A stretch of 64,000 nt of DNA from Micrasema longulum (Eukaryota > Arthropoda > Insecta > Trichoptera > Brachycentridae), in assembly GCA_022494885.1 (NCBI GenBank), contig JAGVSM010004964.1, forward strand, positions 1 to 64,000, in the 5' to 3' direction. The position numbers and the translations under genes were made by a program. Shown here in pieces: positions 51,808 to 62,330 of this stretch; the first letter of the stretch is position 1; each line of letters begins with the position of its first letter. Below the pieces are notes generated by a model. It saw nothing but the letters and a program-made list of their open reading frames with translations, was not told the origin of the DNA and made no database searches.

Positions 51808-52110
51808 AAATATTTTGAGTTTGTCCAAATTTTCGTAGATAAGAACTGGATTCAACTCTCTGGGGAGCTGTTTATGTTAACACATTACAACAGAAATGAA
51901 GAACATCTTAAAGAAGGTAATATAGAAGTCTAGGCATCTACAGGGCTTATGACCTGTCTTCGGCTAATTTAAGTGGCCACTTTACACACTGTGTAACATT
52001 CACCATTCTGTCCATATTTGAACATCTATATTCCTTCAATTCTTTCATCTGTTGATGTTTGTGAAGTTAAAGAGCTGAAACCTTTATTTATGAGGGTGAG
52101 ATTAAGTCAT
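51808..52110 (+). repeat. Family A copy
   Basis: AATATTTTGAGTTTGTCCAA through AACTCTCTGGGGAGCTG, GTCTAGGCATCTACAGGGC and CATCTGTTGATGTTTGTG. Closest to the copy at 3484-3850 (both have CCGGGGAGCTG/CTGGGGAGCTG). Confidence 0.65.
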
Positions 52111-52477
52111 TTTATTTATAATGCATTTACAACCCCTTGCCATTTGCGGCCGTAGCTCCGACACAGCCCGATTCGCCGATTTTTCCCTTTCTTTTATTTG
52201 ATCTAAAAAGTTAGGTTAGATAAAACTAAATGAATCTTTCTTGTCAAAAAGAAAAACATCCCTTTTCGGCCGAATTTGGAAATAAATTGTATTTGTTTTA
52301 CGACGAACAGTTAAAAGTCACATTTCGCTAAACTTGGAGTTAACTTGAAAACTCACTTAAATGGAATTACAAAACACATCGCTGGAGGGTGTTCTAAGTA
52401 CCTATTTGAAACTGGATTTTTTATTTATATTATAGAAGAGTGTTTATTAAATATTTCAGTTTATTATTTTTTTATTA
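52111..52477. other. No gene seen
   Basis: Contains GTTAGGTTAG near 52212, too short to call a telomeric repeat, and a GC-richer piece CATTTGCGGCCGTAGCTCCG. Otherwise unassigned. Confidence 0.3.
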
Positions 52478-52485
52478 GGAAAAAC

Positions 52486-53268
52486 CGTAGAATTAAGAAC
52501 AGTCCAGAAACCGCTACGAGCATCAAACAGAAGGCGACTAAACTTCTCATAAATGAGTAGTTTTACGTTTTGACTCATTAGTTTCTTTGTAGACGTTGCT
52601 CAGTACGCGACTCCCAATTTGAATTCAACTATGTCGTGTTGTGTCCTTTTAAAGTGTAGAAATACTGCTAGGATCTTAAAGAAACAGGATGGGATCACAT
52701 ATCATGTGTAATTAGTAAATGAATGAGTCGGTAGCAAATACATTACTTAAAAATGAATTATTTTTCCATCTGTCAGATTGTCGATGAAATCAAAATGGAC
52801 ATTTCGTTAGTGTTGCCAGGGTAGTAATTTTTTTACTCTACTTTGCTCATCTAATGAGAGAACTAATGAAAATTGGACTTCGGATTAAACAACTCTGTGG
52901 TGGACATTTGACCGACATTATCTTTAAAGCATCAAATATTATTTAACATGATATAAAAATATCCGTTTATGTAAAATGAAATTTGTTTTATATTTTAAGT
53001 TCAAAGTTTATTAATACAATTACTCATACTAAATGACCCTTTACTTATCTACTCTGTCGTGTCAATTAATATTTCCGCGTGCACAATAAAATTTTAGAAA
53101 AATTAACAGATTGCTTTTTTTTAACCTTATATTTGTGTTATGATTAAATATTTTTTGACATCATGAATGCGCGCGGTGAATGTGTGGCATAGTGATGGGT
53201 TTTTTGGACACAGTCCGATGTATTCAAACATGATTCTACGCTACTTCTGGACTATTCTTAATTCTACG
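52486..53268 (+). mobile_element. P-superfamily non-autonomous transposon with THAP start exon, copy 2
   Basis: 783 bp, terminal inverted repeats beginning CGTAGAATTAAGAA, and a perfect 8-bp direct repeat GGAAAAAC on both sides (52478-52485 and 53269-53276). The ORF 52631-52711 reads MSCCVLLKCRNTARILKKQD then GITYHV, the first half of a THAP domain. Sequence is similar along its whole length to copy 1 (14376-15140), which is read on the other strand. Only the 5' exon of a transposase remains. Confidence 0.8.
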
Positions 53269-53276
53269 GGAAAAAC

Positions 53277-53569
53277 AGATGTAATAAAAAAAAGTAATAT
53301 GGAAAATAGTGCACCTACATACAATAAGATAAGTTGTTTTTTGTTTTGTACACTATTTTGTGAAAAGGACCCAAATTATATTGTTATGGTATTTGTTACA
53401 ATCAATATGGTGTAAAGTTTCCGCAAACCAAGTTTTGTAAAATTTCCATTTAAAACAAACGTAAAAATGGCATTTTTCAATAAAAAATGATAAAAGCGCC
53501 ATCTATAAATAACAAGTTTCATAATTTCTTGTAGAATCACCTTAAATGCTTAAATGTATCGATGTTGAA
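53277..53569. other. No gene seen
   Basis: The open frame that runs from the transposon into this stretch (53167-53415) crosses the element border and is not a gene. Confidence 0.35.
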
Positions 53570-53870
53570 TTACCAAATAAAATAAAATAAAATAAATAAT
53601 GATAGAACATGTGACACAGTAAAGAGAAAAACATAAAATATAAAATAAGAACAGAAACGAAGGACACTGCAAGAATATTGGGGATGAGGAAAAAAGTGTA
53701 GAGGAATGAAAGAGAGGGATTTTTGTAATATGGGTGACCAATCTGAAATTTACGTACGATAATTACATAAACGTATTAAAGGTACATAAATTAATTACAC
53801 ACTGATAAATGTTTCATTTAAGAGCCTTTTAAAATGATTTTTTTAAGTCACAAAATTTAGTATTAAAAGT
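53570..53870 (-). repeat. LINE 3' UTR copy
   Basis: AATAAAATAAAATAAAATAA tail at 53578, GTGTAGAGGAATGAAAGAGAGG and AATTACACACTGATAAATGT are the inverse of the 63780-64000 type 3' UTR. Confidence 0.55.
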
Positions 53871-53876
53871 ATCTAA

Positions 53877-54094
53877 ATCATCATCATTCTCTTTCCGCAC
53901 ATAATGGTGCATAGGGCACTGCATTGCTACAGCAATCGCAGTGTATCTTGATAATTTTTGTTGCATGAAAGTAAGATGATCAGTCTTATGCTTCACTCTT
54001 TTAAATAAATATTTTATATCAACCATGTCGGAAATCAAACCCGAGACCTCTTACATGATAGGCAAACGCGCTGACCATTACACTACGAGGCCGA
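53877..54094 (-). repeat. tRNA-derived SINE family 2
   Basis: The minus strand begins GCCTCGTAGTGTAATGGTCA (A box), then AGGTCTCGGGTTTGATTTCC (B box), then the family body. Most similar to 6700-6958. Confidence 0.65.
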
Positions 54095-54229
54095 CAAGGC
54101 AAACAATATTCTTTTAAAAATATTTTAATGATATACAGAGATAATTTTTAAAATATTCAGACAGTTTTAAACACTACGTAAATAAGTTTACATTATATTT
54201 ATTTATTGAACACTTTATATACATATACA

Positions 54230-54740
54230 TATAAGGGCTGGCATATTGCCTTAGGGCAATTTCTTCCTACCTACCCAAACCGTTCAGTTTGAGAAAATTA
54301 CAAATACATGGACAAATCAAAGATTGAATCTTACAATTTTATACAAAAATTAAAAACAAAGATTAACAAAATAAAAATATATAAAAATTAACACTATACT
54401 ACGAATATAAAAAATGAACACTGTACTATGAAGACTATGAAGAGAGGAGAGGGGATGGGAAGGAAAGAAGAAGGATAAAGGAACAATTTAAATATTTAGA
54501 TAGTGACATTTCAATCTCGACTTAAATGTAAATAAAGAAGGGGCGTCTCTAACATTAGTGGGTAGATTATTCCACAATCGAGCGGCTACTACTTTGAAAG
54601 AGGAGCCAAGAAAATTAGAGCGATGACAGGGTACGAAAGGGGTTCTCTCGTTACTAGAACGAAGAGATAGTCCGTGTTGTGAAAGAGGTTGGAAGAGCTC
54701 TCTCAGATAATTTATGTACACCTATATTATTTATATTTTA
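54230..54740 (-). pseudogene. LINE C-terminus with ATTGCC/GGCAAT tail
   Basis: The minus strand reads LRELFQPLSQHGLSLRSS, AARLWNNLPTNVRDAPS and FTFKSRLKCHYL to a stop at 54488. The 3' UTR reaches TTGGGTAGGTAGGAAGAAAT near 54280. It is the same family as 5129-5900. Confidence 0.65.
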
Positions 54741-54789
54741 AAACGTACAATAAAATAAAAATTATGAGTCTTTATTTAAACTGGCCTGT

Positions 54790-55130
54790 GTACTTTGTCC
54801 AATAATCGTTGTAGGCATCCCATTCTATCTGCTAGAAAGGACTGTATCATCCGTGTATCAGATATTGTTTATAATTTGCCCATTTATGCTAATGCCGTCT
54901 ATGAGATCATTTAGCGCATCTTCAAAAATGGCTTTATGGTACATATTAAAAAAGAGAGGATACAGAATGTATCCTTGCAGGACTCCACAGCAAGTTATGT
55001 ACATATTAGACGTCAATTTACCATCCACTTTCACTGCAGCTTTTTGATTCGAGTAGAGGTTAGCAATTGTTCTTATTCCTCTAGAATCCTGGTTTTTCTT
55101 TTTAAAATTTTTAGAAGTTCTTGATGCTTT
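54790..55130 (-). pseudogene. RTE-like RT fragment with DDT motif
   Basis: The minus strand reads VLQGYILYPLFFNMYHKAIF, DLIDGISINGQIINNI, a stop, then YTDDTVLSSR. 'Q-G-x-x-L-x-P-L-x-F-N' and 'Y-x-DD-T-V' are RT catalytic blocks. Decayed. Confidence 0.6.
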
Positions 55131-55383
55131 ATCAAATTCTTTTTAGCATAGTCACCCGTACACATCCACGTTCATGTCGCGGCATTTTTCAAGAAGCAAT
55201 TGATTATTTAAATGGTGGTTGAAACTCCTGGCCATCCCCCATTAAGCGAAAATCGGTAGATAAAGAATACAAATCGGTAGATTCATTATCCTTTAGGCGG
55301 GATTGGTAACGAGGGCAAGGGGGGAATTGAAATTTCTCTAAACGTGAAAGTGGAATTTAAAAAAAAACTCAAACCAAATAGCG

Positions 55384-55475
55384 CTCCGTGAACTAATGGC
55401 TAAGACGCTAGCCTGACACACCTTCGTGTAATAAATAACCCGCGGGTTCCGGATTCGATTTCCGGCGTGGCAACA
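55384..55475 (+). repeat. tRNA-like repeat head, third type
   Basis: ACTAATGGCTAAGACGC (A box) and GGATTCGATTTCCGG (B box) in tRNA-like spacing. The variable region CACACCTTCGTGTAATAAAT differs from the other SINEs. Possibly a separate SINE or a tRNA pseudogene. Confidence 0.45.
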
Positions 55476-55689
55476 ATAGTTTCCGTAAATTTTCATGTTT
55501 ACAACGCTTTTGTCAGAATTTTAAGCTCAATGATTAAATAAATGAAAACTTCTTATCGCTAAAATAGATAATTAAATTTGAGCAGGAAATAGTTACAGAT
55601 GAAAAAAACGTTTTATTACTATAATTAAGTCATCCGCTAACATTCCATTTGATAAAATAGAAACTATACAATTATGAAGAAAAATATCA

Positions 55690-55920
55690 TAATTTTATAA
55701 TCAACAATATTTTGAGTTTGACCAAATTTTTGTAGATTTTCAACTCCCTGGGGAGCTGTTAATATTAACATACTACAACAGAGATGAAAATTTTAGAAAA
55801 GGTAATATAGAAGTCTAGGCATCTACAGGGCTGATGACCTGCCATTGGCTGGTTTAAGTGGCCACTTTACACACTGTGTAACATTCACCATTTTGACCGT
55901 ATTTGATAATCTATTATTGT
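55690..55920 (+). repeat. Family A copy
   Basis: CAACAATATTTTGAGTTTG, AACTCCCTGGGGAGCTG, GTCTAGGCATCTACAGGGC, TTTAAGTGGCCACTTTACAC. Confidence 0.6.
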
Positions 55921-56385
55921 TATTATGGATAACTTACATGACGCCATTTTCGTAACAAAATACCTCAAGGGCGCCTTACATAGTGAAGCTTTTAAATTTG
56001 TAATTTAATTAAAACAATTTATTTTGTTGTCACATGCTACGGATTTATTCAAATGATTTAGAGAACAAGTGGGTTTTAAGTTTTTTCCGAAACATCACTT
56101 CACTTTCACAGCCTCGCACCTCTGCTGGGAGAGCATTCCATGCCATAGGGCCTGCGACCGCAAATGCGCGTTCACTAAATTTAGTGCGCTGTTTGCGTAG
56201 AGGTATAATAACTTTTTCTCTCGCCGTAGACGTAGCTGATCTAAGCGTTAGACGCCTGTCAGCTAGTTCATTTGGAATGCATAGTTCCCTTAGATATTCC
56301 GGAGCAGAGTTGTGCAGTGACTTATACATAAGCCAATAGAGTTTGTAATCGACCCTCTGTGGAAAACGTAGCCTGTGTAGTTCCC
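55921..56385 (-). pseudogene. L2/CR1-like LINE 3' end inserted in family A
   Basis: The minus strand reads CWRMYKSLHNSAPEYLREL through AFAVAGPMAWNALPAEVRGC and FRKKLKTHLFSKSF (56329-56045), then the tail GGCGCCCTTGAGG ... ATGGCGTCATGTAAGTTATCC. It is nearly identical to 2880-3310 on the plus strand. Flanking family A halves (55690-55920 and 56386-56590) show it was inserted into such a repeat. Confidence 0.8.
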
Positions 56386-56590
56386 TTCAATTCTTTCGTC
56401 TGTTGATGTTCATGAAGTTAAAGAGCTGAAAATTTTATTTATGCGGGTGAAATTCATGTAATTGAATTATTTCACCAGGTTTGAGTGGCCACATTACACA
56501 TTGTGTAACATTCACCATTCTCCCTATTTTTAAACATCTAAATTTCCTTAAGTCTTCCATCTGTTGACTTTTGTGAAATAAAAGAGTTAT
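56386..56590 (+). repeat. Family A, right part
   Basis: TTCAATTCTTTCGTCTGTTG, GAAATTCATGTAATTGAATT, then a second partial unit with GTGGCCACATTACACATTGT and CCATCTGTTGACTTTTGTG. Confidence 0.5.
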
Positions 56591-57210
56591 TACCGACTTG
56601 CCGACCTCAAAACTTGAAGATAAAGAGTCGGTAGTGTATCGCTCAGAACAATTTATCTTCAATTTTGCCGTCATTGTAAAGGTATGACGTCCTGAACTTT
56701 CCAGAGCAATCGCGGCCCTGACTTCTTGAATGATAATATCGCAGACAAATAAAAAATCGAAGTTTTTAAAATTACAAAAAAATTAAAAATACGAATATTT
56801 CAGGAAAGGTAGACATGAAAAAATATTGACTCTATAGGTAGTTTTTCGAATAAATACTTCTACATTTTGTAGATCGAGATGCGCGGTGTTTGAAGTACCT
56901 TGTAGTGTGAAAGTTTATGATGGTGATGGTACTAGATATTTTTTGTGTGTACGATTTATGTGCCACCGTGTTTAGTGCATAGTTCGCAGTACACGGTAGA
57001 ACATGGTACGGTGCATGAATGTACAATACTTAAACTAGAACAAATTTCATTGAAACTTTTTGCATGCGCGTAGTAAAGTTGACTATTCTAATATTTATGC
57101 GGGCGGTGAAAGTGTGTTGAAATGTCTGACTTTTCAGGAGCAATAATTAACAAAGAACAGTTTTGTTGAGCAACACAGTTGTAGCGTTTCGTAAGTTATC
57201 CCAAGAGAAG
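56591..57210. other. No gene seen
   Basis: Includes GCAATCGCGGCCCTGACTTC (56706-56725), a phrase shared with 45098 and 46290. GATGGTGATGGTACTAGAT near 56920 resembles the loop region at 5100. Nothing coding. Confidence 0.35.
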
Positions 57211-57214
57211 CTCC

Positions 57215-57690
57215 TATATTTATTTATTTGACACTTTATATGCATATACAATTATAACGGACTCAGTATTGATGTAGACATTTTTAACTGCACGTTGCAT
57301 TTGTACAGAAAATTTCTTCATGGGGTCGATTATTTGGGATAGTTGCTGAATGTACATCTTGAGTGGATTATGCTATGTATATGTGCCGCATGTAATGTAT
57401 ATGTTTGTGTATGTTTTATATGTGCGTTCATGTGCGTGCGTGGATGGCTCGGAGTGTACATTCGGTATTTTTATTTATTTTAATTTATTACCTCCATGGA
57501 AAACGCAAATGTCAACAATTATCCTTTTTCACTTAAAATTCTTATTTATTTTTTATTTTTTGTCACATTTAATGTTTATATCTTTTTAATTTATGAAAAC
57601 TTAATTGGTCTTTTTATGTTAAAAAATTGTTGTTTTTAATACTGATTTTGTATGACTGTATGTTTTCTAAATAAAATAAAATAAAATAAA
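57215..57690 (+). repeat. LINE-like 3' region with TATG simple sequence and (AAATA)n tail
   Basis: TATTTATTTGACACTTTATA at 57220 resembles 54195-54230. 57350-57450 is GT-rich. The segment ends TAAATAAAATAAAATAAAAT at 57668-57690, the same tail as 10919-10936. Confidence 0.45.
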
Positions 57691-57704
57691 AATAAATATC
57701 AATA

Positions 57705-57915
57705 TAAATGCTTTTTTTCGTAGGAATTTTTCAATGTACAATACAATATTTAAAAATATAGATTACACAAACATCACTCTGTCAGATTTAAAATATACAC
57801 TAAAAATGTATTATGTAACCTTGTAGACATTATAATAATAAATATGTACATCTCCCCTCCCCTCCTTATCCTCTCTTCAAGCATTCTTGTCCTTATCCCG
57901 CCCAATTTACAGTAA
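57705..57915 (+). repeat. LINE C-terminal/3' UTR copy (mate of 10490-10710)
   Basis: AATGCTTTTTTTCGTAGGAA, GATTACACAAACATCACTC-TGTC and ACATCTCCCCTCCCCTCC match 10497-10705 with few changes. The coding part reads ITLSDLKYTLKMYYVTL in broken frame. Confidence 0.6.
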
Positions 57916-58029
57916 CTCTTTATGAGAAACTGGCCTGTTGGCAGTAGTCAACCGGCCTTCCGTTCCACTAGAGAGTGTTTGGCATTTTCTTCCCTATTTT
58001 GGTTTATTTTACCAATTGCCTGCACTTAT

Positions 58030-58170
58030 TGACCATATATGAAATAAACCTTTGTTGTTGTGAAGAGATTCACCTGATTGAATTATTTCACATACTAGGC
58101 AAAGCCTGAAAACTATTTCCAATTTTCAACTTTTTGGGACAGTTTTATATAACAAAATTTTGAGAAAATG
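58030..58170 (+). repeat. Family A fragment
   Basis: AACCTTTGTTGTTGTGAAGA, GAATTATTTCACATACTAGG and CAAAGCCTGAAAACTATTTC, ending near AATTTTGAG. Confidence 0.55.
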
Positions 58171-58194
58171 TTTAAAAAGGCTATAAATAAAATT

Positions 58195-58500
58195 AATATT
58201 AAAGCTGGGTAGAAGTAAAATGTAATGTCTCATTCGCCTAAAGCAATACTGAATAAACTGCTCCACAAATGTATATTTTATTTTATGTTTTTGTTCTTTT
58301 ATTGTTCGTTTAAAAATATAAATAATACAGGTTTATATAAATTAAATGTAATGTTTAGCTGTCTGAATATTTTCTTAATTATCTGCATATTGAGTCTTCT
58401 TTGTTTATCTTCAAATGTAAAACTATAAAAAGTATATTGTTAAGTATTTTTATCACGGGTAACCCCAACAAGGTCACATTATTTTTATTATTAATCGTTA
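58195..58500 (+). repeat. LINE 3' UTR copy
   Basis: AATGTCTCATTCGCCTAAAG, AAACTGCTCCACAAATG, AGCTGTCTGAATATTTTCTT and AACCCCAACAAGGTCACATT match 43791-44105. Confidence 0.55.
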
Positions 58501-58509
58501 ATTAAATAT

Positions 58510-58705
58510 ATATTTTTTAAATGTTTGTAGACAGGATTAAAATGACCACTCAAATCAGCCAATGATAGGTCATAATCCCTGCAAATGTCTCTACTTCCAT
58601 ATTTCCTGTTCTAAAATTTTCTCCATCTCTATTGTAATTTATAAGTCTTAATGACTCCCAAAGGGGTGAAATCTATTATTTTACAAACTCAAAATATTGT
58701 GTTTT
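58510..58705. repeat. Family A fragment, terminal part
   Basis: ATGTTTGTAGACAGGATTAA, AATGATAGGTCATAATCCC, TCCATCTCTATTGTAATTTA and TGACTCCCAAAGGGGTGAAA landmarks. Confidence 0.5.
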
Positions 58706-58744
58706 TCTACTGACATTTCTTGGTGGAGCTGCATTTTAATTATA

Positions 58745-58915
58745 ATAATAAAAATACTTAACCGTTTTATTCCACTTTTAATTATAATTATTTTGTACAT
58801 TTTTTACCAGTGACCGGGTTTCGTCGTGACCGACATCGTCATACTAGTCTGACGATGTCGACTGGTATAATAAATGAAAGTGGAATAAAACTATAAAGTA
58901 TTTTTATTATTATAA
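58745..58915. mobile_element. Foldback element with nested stem-loop
   Basis: Outer arms: TAATAATAAAAATACTTAAC ... TTTTATTCCACTTTT against AAAGTGGAATAAAACTATAA ... GTATTTTTATTATTA. In the middle CGACATCGTCATACTAG-TCTGACGATGTCG forms a second hairpin. Confidence 0.6.
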
Positions 58916-58939
58916 TCAAAATATTGTATCATAATTTCA

Positions 58940-59025
58940 CGTCAATCTAGCGAGGAATCGAACCCAAGATTTCTGGCACGTAGGTACCGGCACACGTCGA
59001 AGCTGACTAATCTTTACTCGATTCA
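58940..59025 (-). repeat. tRNA-like B-box sequence
   Basis: The minus strand has CTTGGGTTCGATTCCTCGC (B box GGTTCGATTCC) downstream of GTAAAGATTAGTCAGCTTCG. Probably the head of another tRNA-derived SINE; only weak A-box support. Confidence 0.35.
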
Positions 59026-59039
59026 CCCTATCTGTACGG

Positions 59040-59600
59040 ACCAAATCCATATCTACCTACCAGTCCTTTACATTTCCCAGTGCACTCCACGTAACAATAA
59101 AACTACGCGTGAGTGCCGGTAACAACATTAAAAATCAGTACAGAATCTAGCATTAACGAGTGAAGTGCTTTACGAATATTTCCACAAGCGAGTTGTGTCT
59201 GCGTCATTTTAGACCGCCAGATCCATCCAGACAAGCTGTGCCAGCGTCTTACGACCGCCAACTTCACCAGGGTTCCAGCACTTGTCACGCTTCATCCATC
59301 AGCAGGTTAGTGGAGTTGCATTCAATTTCAATTTCAATTTTATTTCAATTTTATTCATTCATTAATATGTACATTACAAAATGGAATATCTTAATTTTAA
59401 TTTATTTTTATTTTATTTAAATAAACGGCACTCAGTGCCTTTTACACATAAGTTGCATATAATAAAATACACACATGTAAGTGAAATAAGTTAACTATGG
59501 TATTTAAAACAAATTATTACTAAACGGTCATTTACAAATTAAGAAGTCAAAAAAAAAAAGATACACAGTTTAAAAATAATATTACTAACTAACTAACTAA
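59040..59600. other. No gene seen; A-rich LINE-tail-like sequence
   Basis: 59160-59310 is GC-richer (GCCAGCGTCTTACGACCGCC) and unassigned. 59325-59425 has repeated CAATTTCAATTT units. 59430 on is A-rich. Confidence 0.3.
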
Positions 59601-59604
59601 CTAA

Positions 59605-59705
59605 CCATCACGCCATTTCCCCAGAGGGGTAGGCAGAGAGGATAGAACGCCACACCACTCTGTCCTGGCACACTTCCTTTGCTTCCTTCACATTCATACA
59701 ATAAT
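59605..59705 (-). pseudogene. RTE-like LINE end fragment
   Basis: The minus strand carries GTGTGGCGTTCTATCCTCTC and CTGCCTACCCCTCTGGGG, parallel to the end of the 34201-34671 ORF (RVVW-x-S-x-x-SAYPxGExA). About 30 codons. Confidence 0.5.
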
Positions 59706-60079
59706 ATTACTAGTTATAAAAATACTTGAAAAATTGAATATTTAGGAATATAAATATTTTGAACCTGTAAAAAAAAGAGAAAAGAAAACTGAGAAAGCAA
59801 CACATATTAATAAAAAAAATTAAAACAATTTCGAATAATACTAAACGAAGATTTAAAAAAAAAAAATTACATGTATTATTATTTTAAAACTACTACTTAG
59901 GTATAAACTAAACTTAACATGGAATGAGTCACCAAACCCTTGGTACTTATTGCCTAGAGCGTGAAGTCTATTGATGACTTCATTTTTACCATATGAAGTC
60001 GAAGTATATACATTATTTCTATATTCATACATATAGAAATAATAAAAATAACGAGGTAAAATAAGGTAATATATATAAA

Positions 60080-61010
60080 CAACACATTAAAAAAGTAAGA
60101 GAATCTTGTAATGAAAAACTCCCTCAGAGACGTGAAAAATGACAATGTTCAAAGTAATATTGTTCAACATAGAGATAGCTCTTCCAACAAGCATAATCAT
60201 TGGCAGGTTTGTCCTGTATGTTGGAATGTGAAACAGTCTATGCTGACGCTGTCTAAGGAAACTATCCGTAATATAAAAGTTGATGTTCCGCATAATTTCA
60301 GGGTTGTCAATAATACCACGCAACAATCGAAAGAAGTGGGTAGTTAAATACACATTAGTTTTGGTCTTCAAACTGCTGTAACCGAGCATACCCTGGATGA
60401 ACTCAGTGTGATGAAGCAATGGATAATATCCGCACTCCCTCATGTAGAGAAACCGAAGAAATTTCTTCTGAACCCTCTCGACTATAAGAAAGTACTTCAA
60501 CTCACACGGTCCCTAAATCATCGAGCCACTCTCACTTCCCACCAACGAGTCATAAAGAATTCTCAGTACTCGTGTACTACCAAAAACCCTGGCAGTACGC
60601 AAGGCGAATCCCGACATCTTCAACGAACTACAAACTGTTTCGATCTGATCATGAAATGTCAGGGAACTCACAAAAACGATGCCTAGATCTTTGACCTTCG
60701 AAGTCCGCATAAGATTCTGGTCATTCATTATATGGCGGAAAAAAGCGTTTTGTGGGCTCTGGTGAAAGACACAACTGAGCATTTTGAAATATTAAACAAT
60801 AATTTATTTCGTATTTCCCATTCAGATACGTTTGATGTATCCGCCCGGAGAGCACAAAAATCATCCAAAGTTTTAACCCAAAAAATAGCTTCAAGTCATC
60901 CGTGAATAATATAAAACGCGAATTGACTACAGCCTTTTCAATATCATTGATAAAAATAGAAAACAGAAACCTTTCTTCCCTAACAATACAGTCCACTCAG
61001 TAAATTTTCC
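60080..61010 (-). pseudogene. Jockey-like LINE, RT catalytic region to C-terminus
   Basis: Three overlapping minus-strand frames. Frame 1 has FSIFINDIEKAVVNSRFIL then FTDDLKLFF, the F-x-DD catalytic motif. Frame 2 has TSKVKDLGIVFVSSLTFHDQ, RTARVFGSTRVLRILYDSLV. Frame 3 has VERVQKKFLRFLYMRECGYY, LRQRQHRLFHIPTYRTN and GRAISMLNNITLNIVIFHVS. Frameshifts and stops break it into pieces, with the order kept. It is the longest RT remnant in the window. Confidence 0.7.
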
Positions 61011-61724
61011 TCCTCCTAGGGCAAAAACCTTCACACCTCGTCCACTCCTCAACACTATCATTGAGTAGTTATTGAGTCAAAATCGTTCGTCCGGGTTTTG
61101 GTTCCGTTACACACACGCTGATCTGTGTTTTCATCCTGTTTGAAAACAAGGAATACTTATACAATAAAATAAAATAATTTTACTACCTAAGTTGGAGTTC
61201 GAATAAAGAAAGGTCTCATTCTTCGGTTAATAAATTAAGTTCTAATAACGCAAAATAAAAACTTGAGGCTATAAAATAACGTTCTGCAGTTCGCGCCATA
61301 AAATCTGTCATAAACAGGAAACAGGAAACGGACTGAGGTAGGGGAAGCCGGAAGGAGAAGGTTCTTGCATTATTTCAAATAAAATTGAAACGGCTCTCGG
61401 TAGGCGGCGTTATGTGTTTCCTCTGAAATTGTTTCCCTAAAGCAAAAAATCGGGTGACAAATAAGATTTAAAACGTGTGTATTAATTTGATGGTATTAGA
61501 AATTATTGACCGTTGCAGTGTAATAATTTTTTTTATCATCTCATCCATATCTAAAATATGTTTATCTAATTTGGTCTTCATTCTTAACTCTCGTGTGGTT
61601 GTGATGTCACACTAGTCTACATACGATACAAGTCTCAATATATCTCTATTATTTTTTTGAATGACGAAGTTGCGTTTTTTGGCAATTTTCGAAATGCATT
61701 CAACTTTTTTTTTATTTTTTATTT
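61011..61724. other. No gene seen
   Basis: Mixed composition; 61300-61450 is GC-richer (GGTAGGGGAAGCCGGAAGGAG). No coding pattern or repeat match noted. Confidence 0.3.
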
Positions 61725-62200
61725 ATTTCTTAAGTTAGCTTATATTAAAACTAATATAAACTTTTATGTACATTTACATCATCTATATATATTTACATTT
61801 CCTTACAGTAACTAATACATTTATTTTTAAATTCTTTCAGACACTTTTCATTCTTCATACATTCAGGCATCTCATCATACATTTTTAAACCCTTATACAT
61901 CAAACAATTTTGCGACTCAGCTCTTTTCAATAATGGTAGTCTTATTTTATCCTTTTGTCTAGTAGCATATTCATGACAATTTTTGTTTAAGACAACTTTA
62001 TCCTTAAAATATTTTGGTAATTTATCGTGAAAAAATTTATGTATAAATATCAATATATTAAATTTAAGTCTCCTTCTTACAGATAACCATTTTAGTTCAT
62101 CTCTCATTTTTTTTACATTGCTATATTTATTTTTCTTAAGAACTTTACCCAGAATACATAGGTATGGAAATAAGTTCGAAAAAATATTTGAAATTTTCAA
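61725..62200 (-). pseudogene. LINE C-terminus, open 135 codons
   Basis: The minus strand reads MRDELKWLSVRRRLKFNILI, HEYATRQKDKIRLPLLKRA, ESQNCLMYKGLKMYDEMP and CLKEFKNKCISYCKEM to a stop at 61793. 'L-x-W-L-x-x-x-x-R ... Y-x-T-R ... Y-K-G-x-x-x-Y-x-x-x-P' fits a LINE C-terminus. An A/T-rich tail follows at 61725-61790. Confidence 0.65.
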
Positions 62201-62330
62201 TACTAACTCTGTTAATACATCAAAATGTAATCTTACTCGATATTTTTTGGAAAAGGAATGAATTTATTAAAAAATATATTATTAAATTTAACTTTCTTTT
62301 CTTGGATACGTATTTTTGTTTATTTCTTTA

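Noticed and set aside
52205..52220. TTAGG telomeric repeat
   Set aside because: Only GTTAGGTTAG is present, too short to be more than chance.
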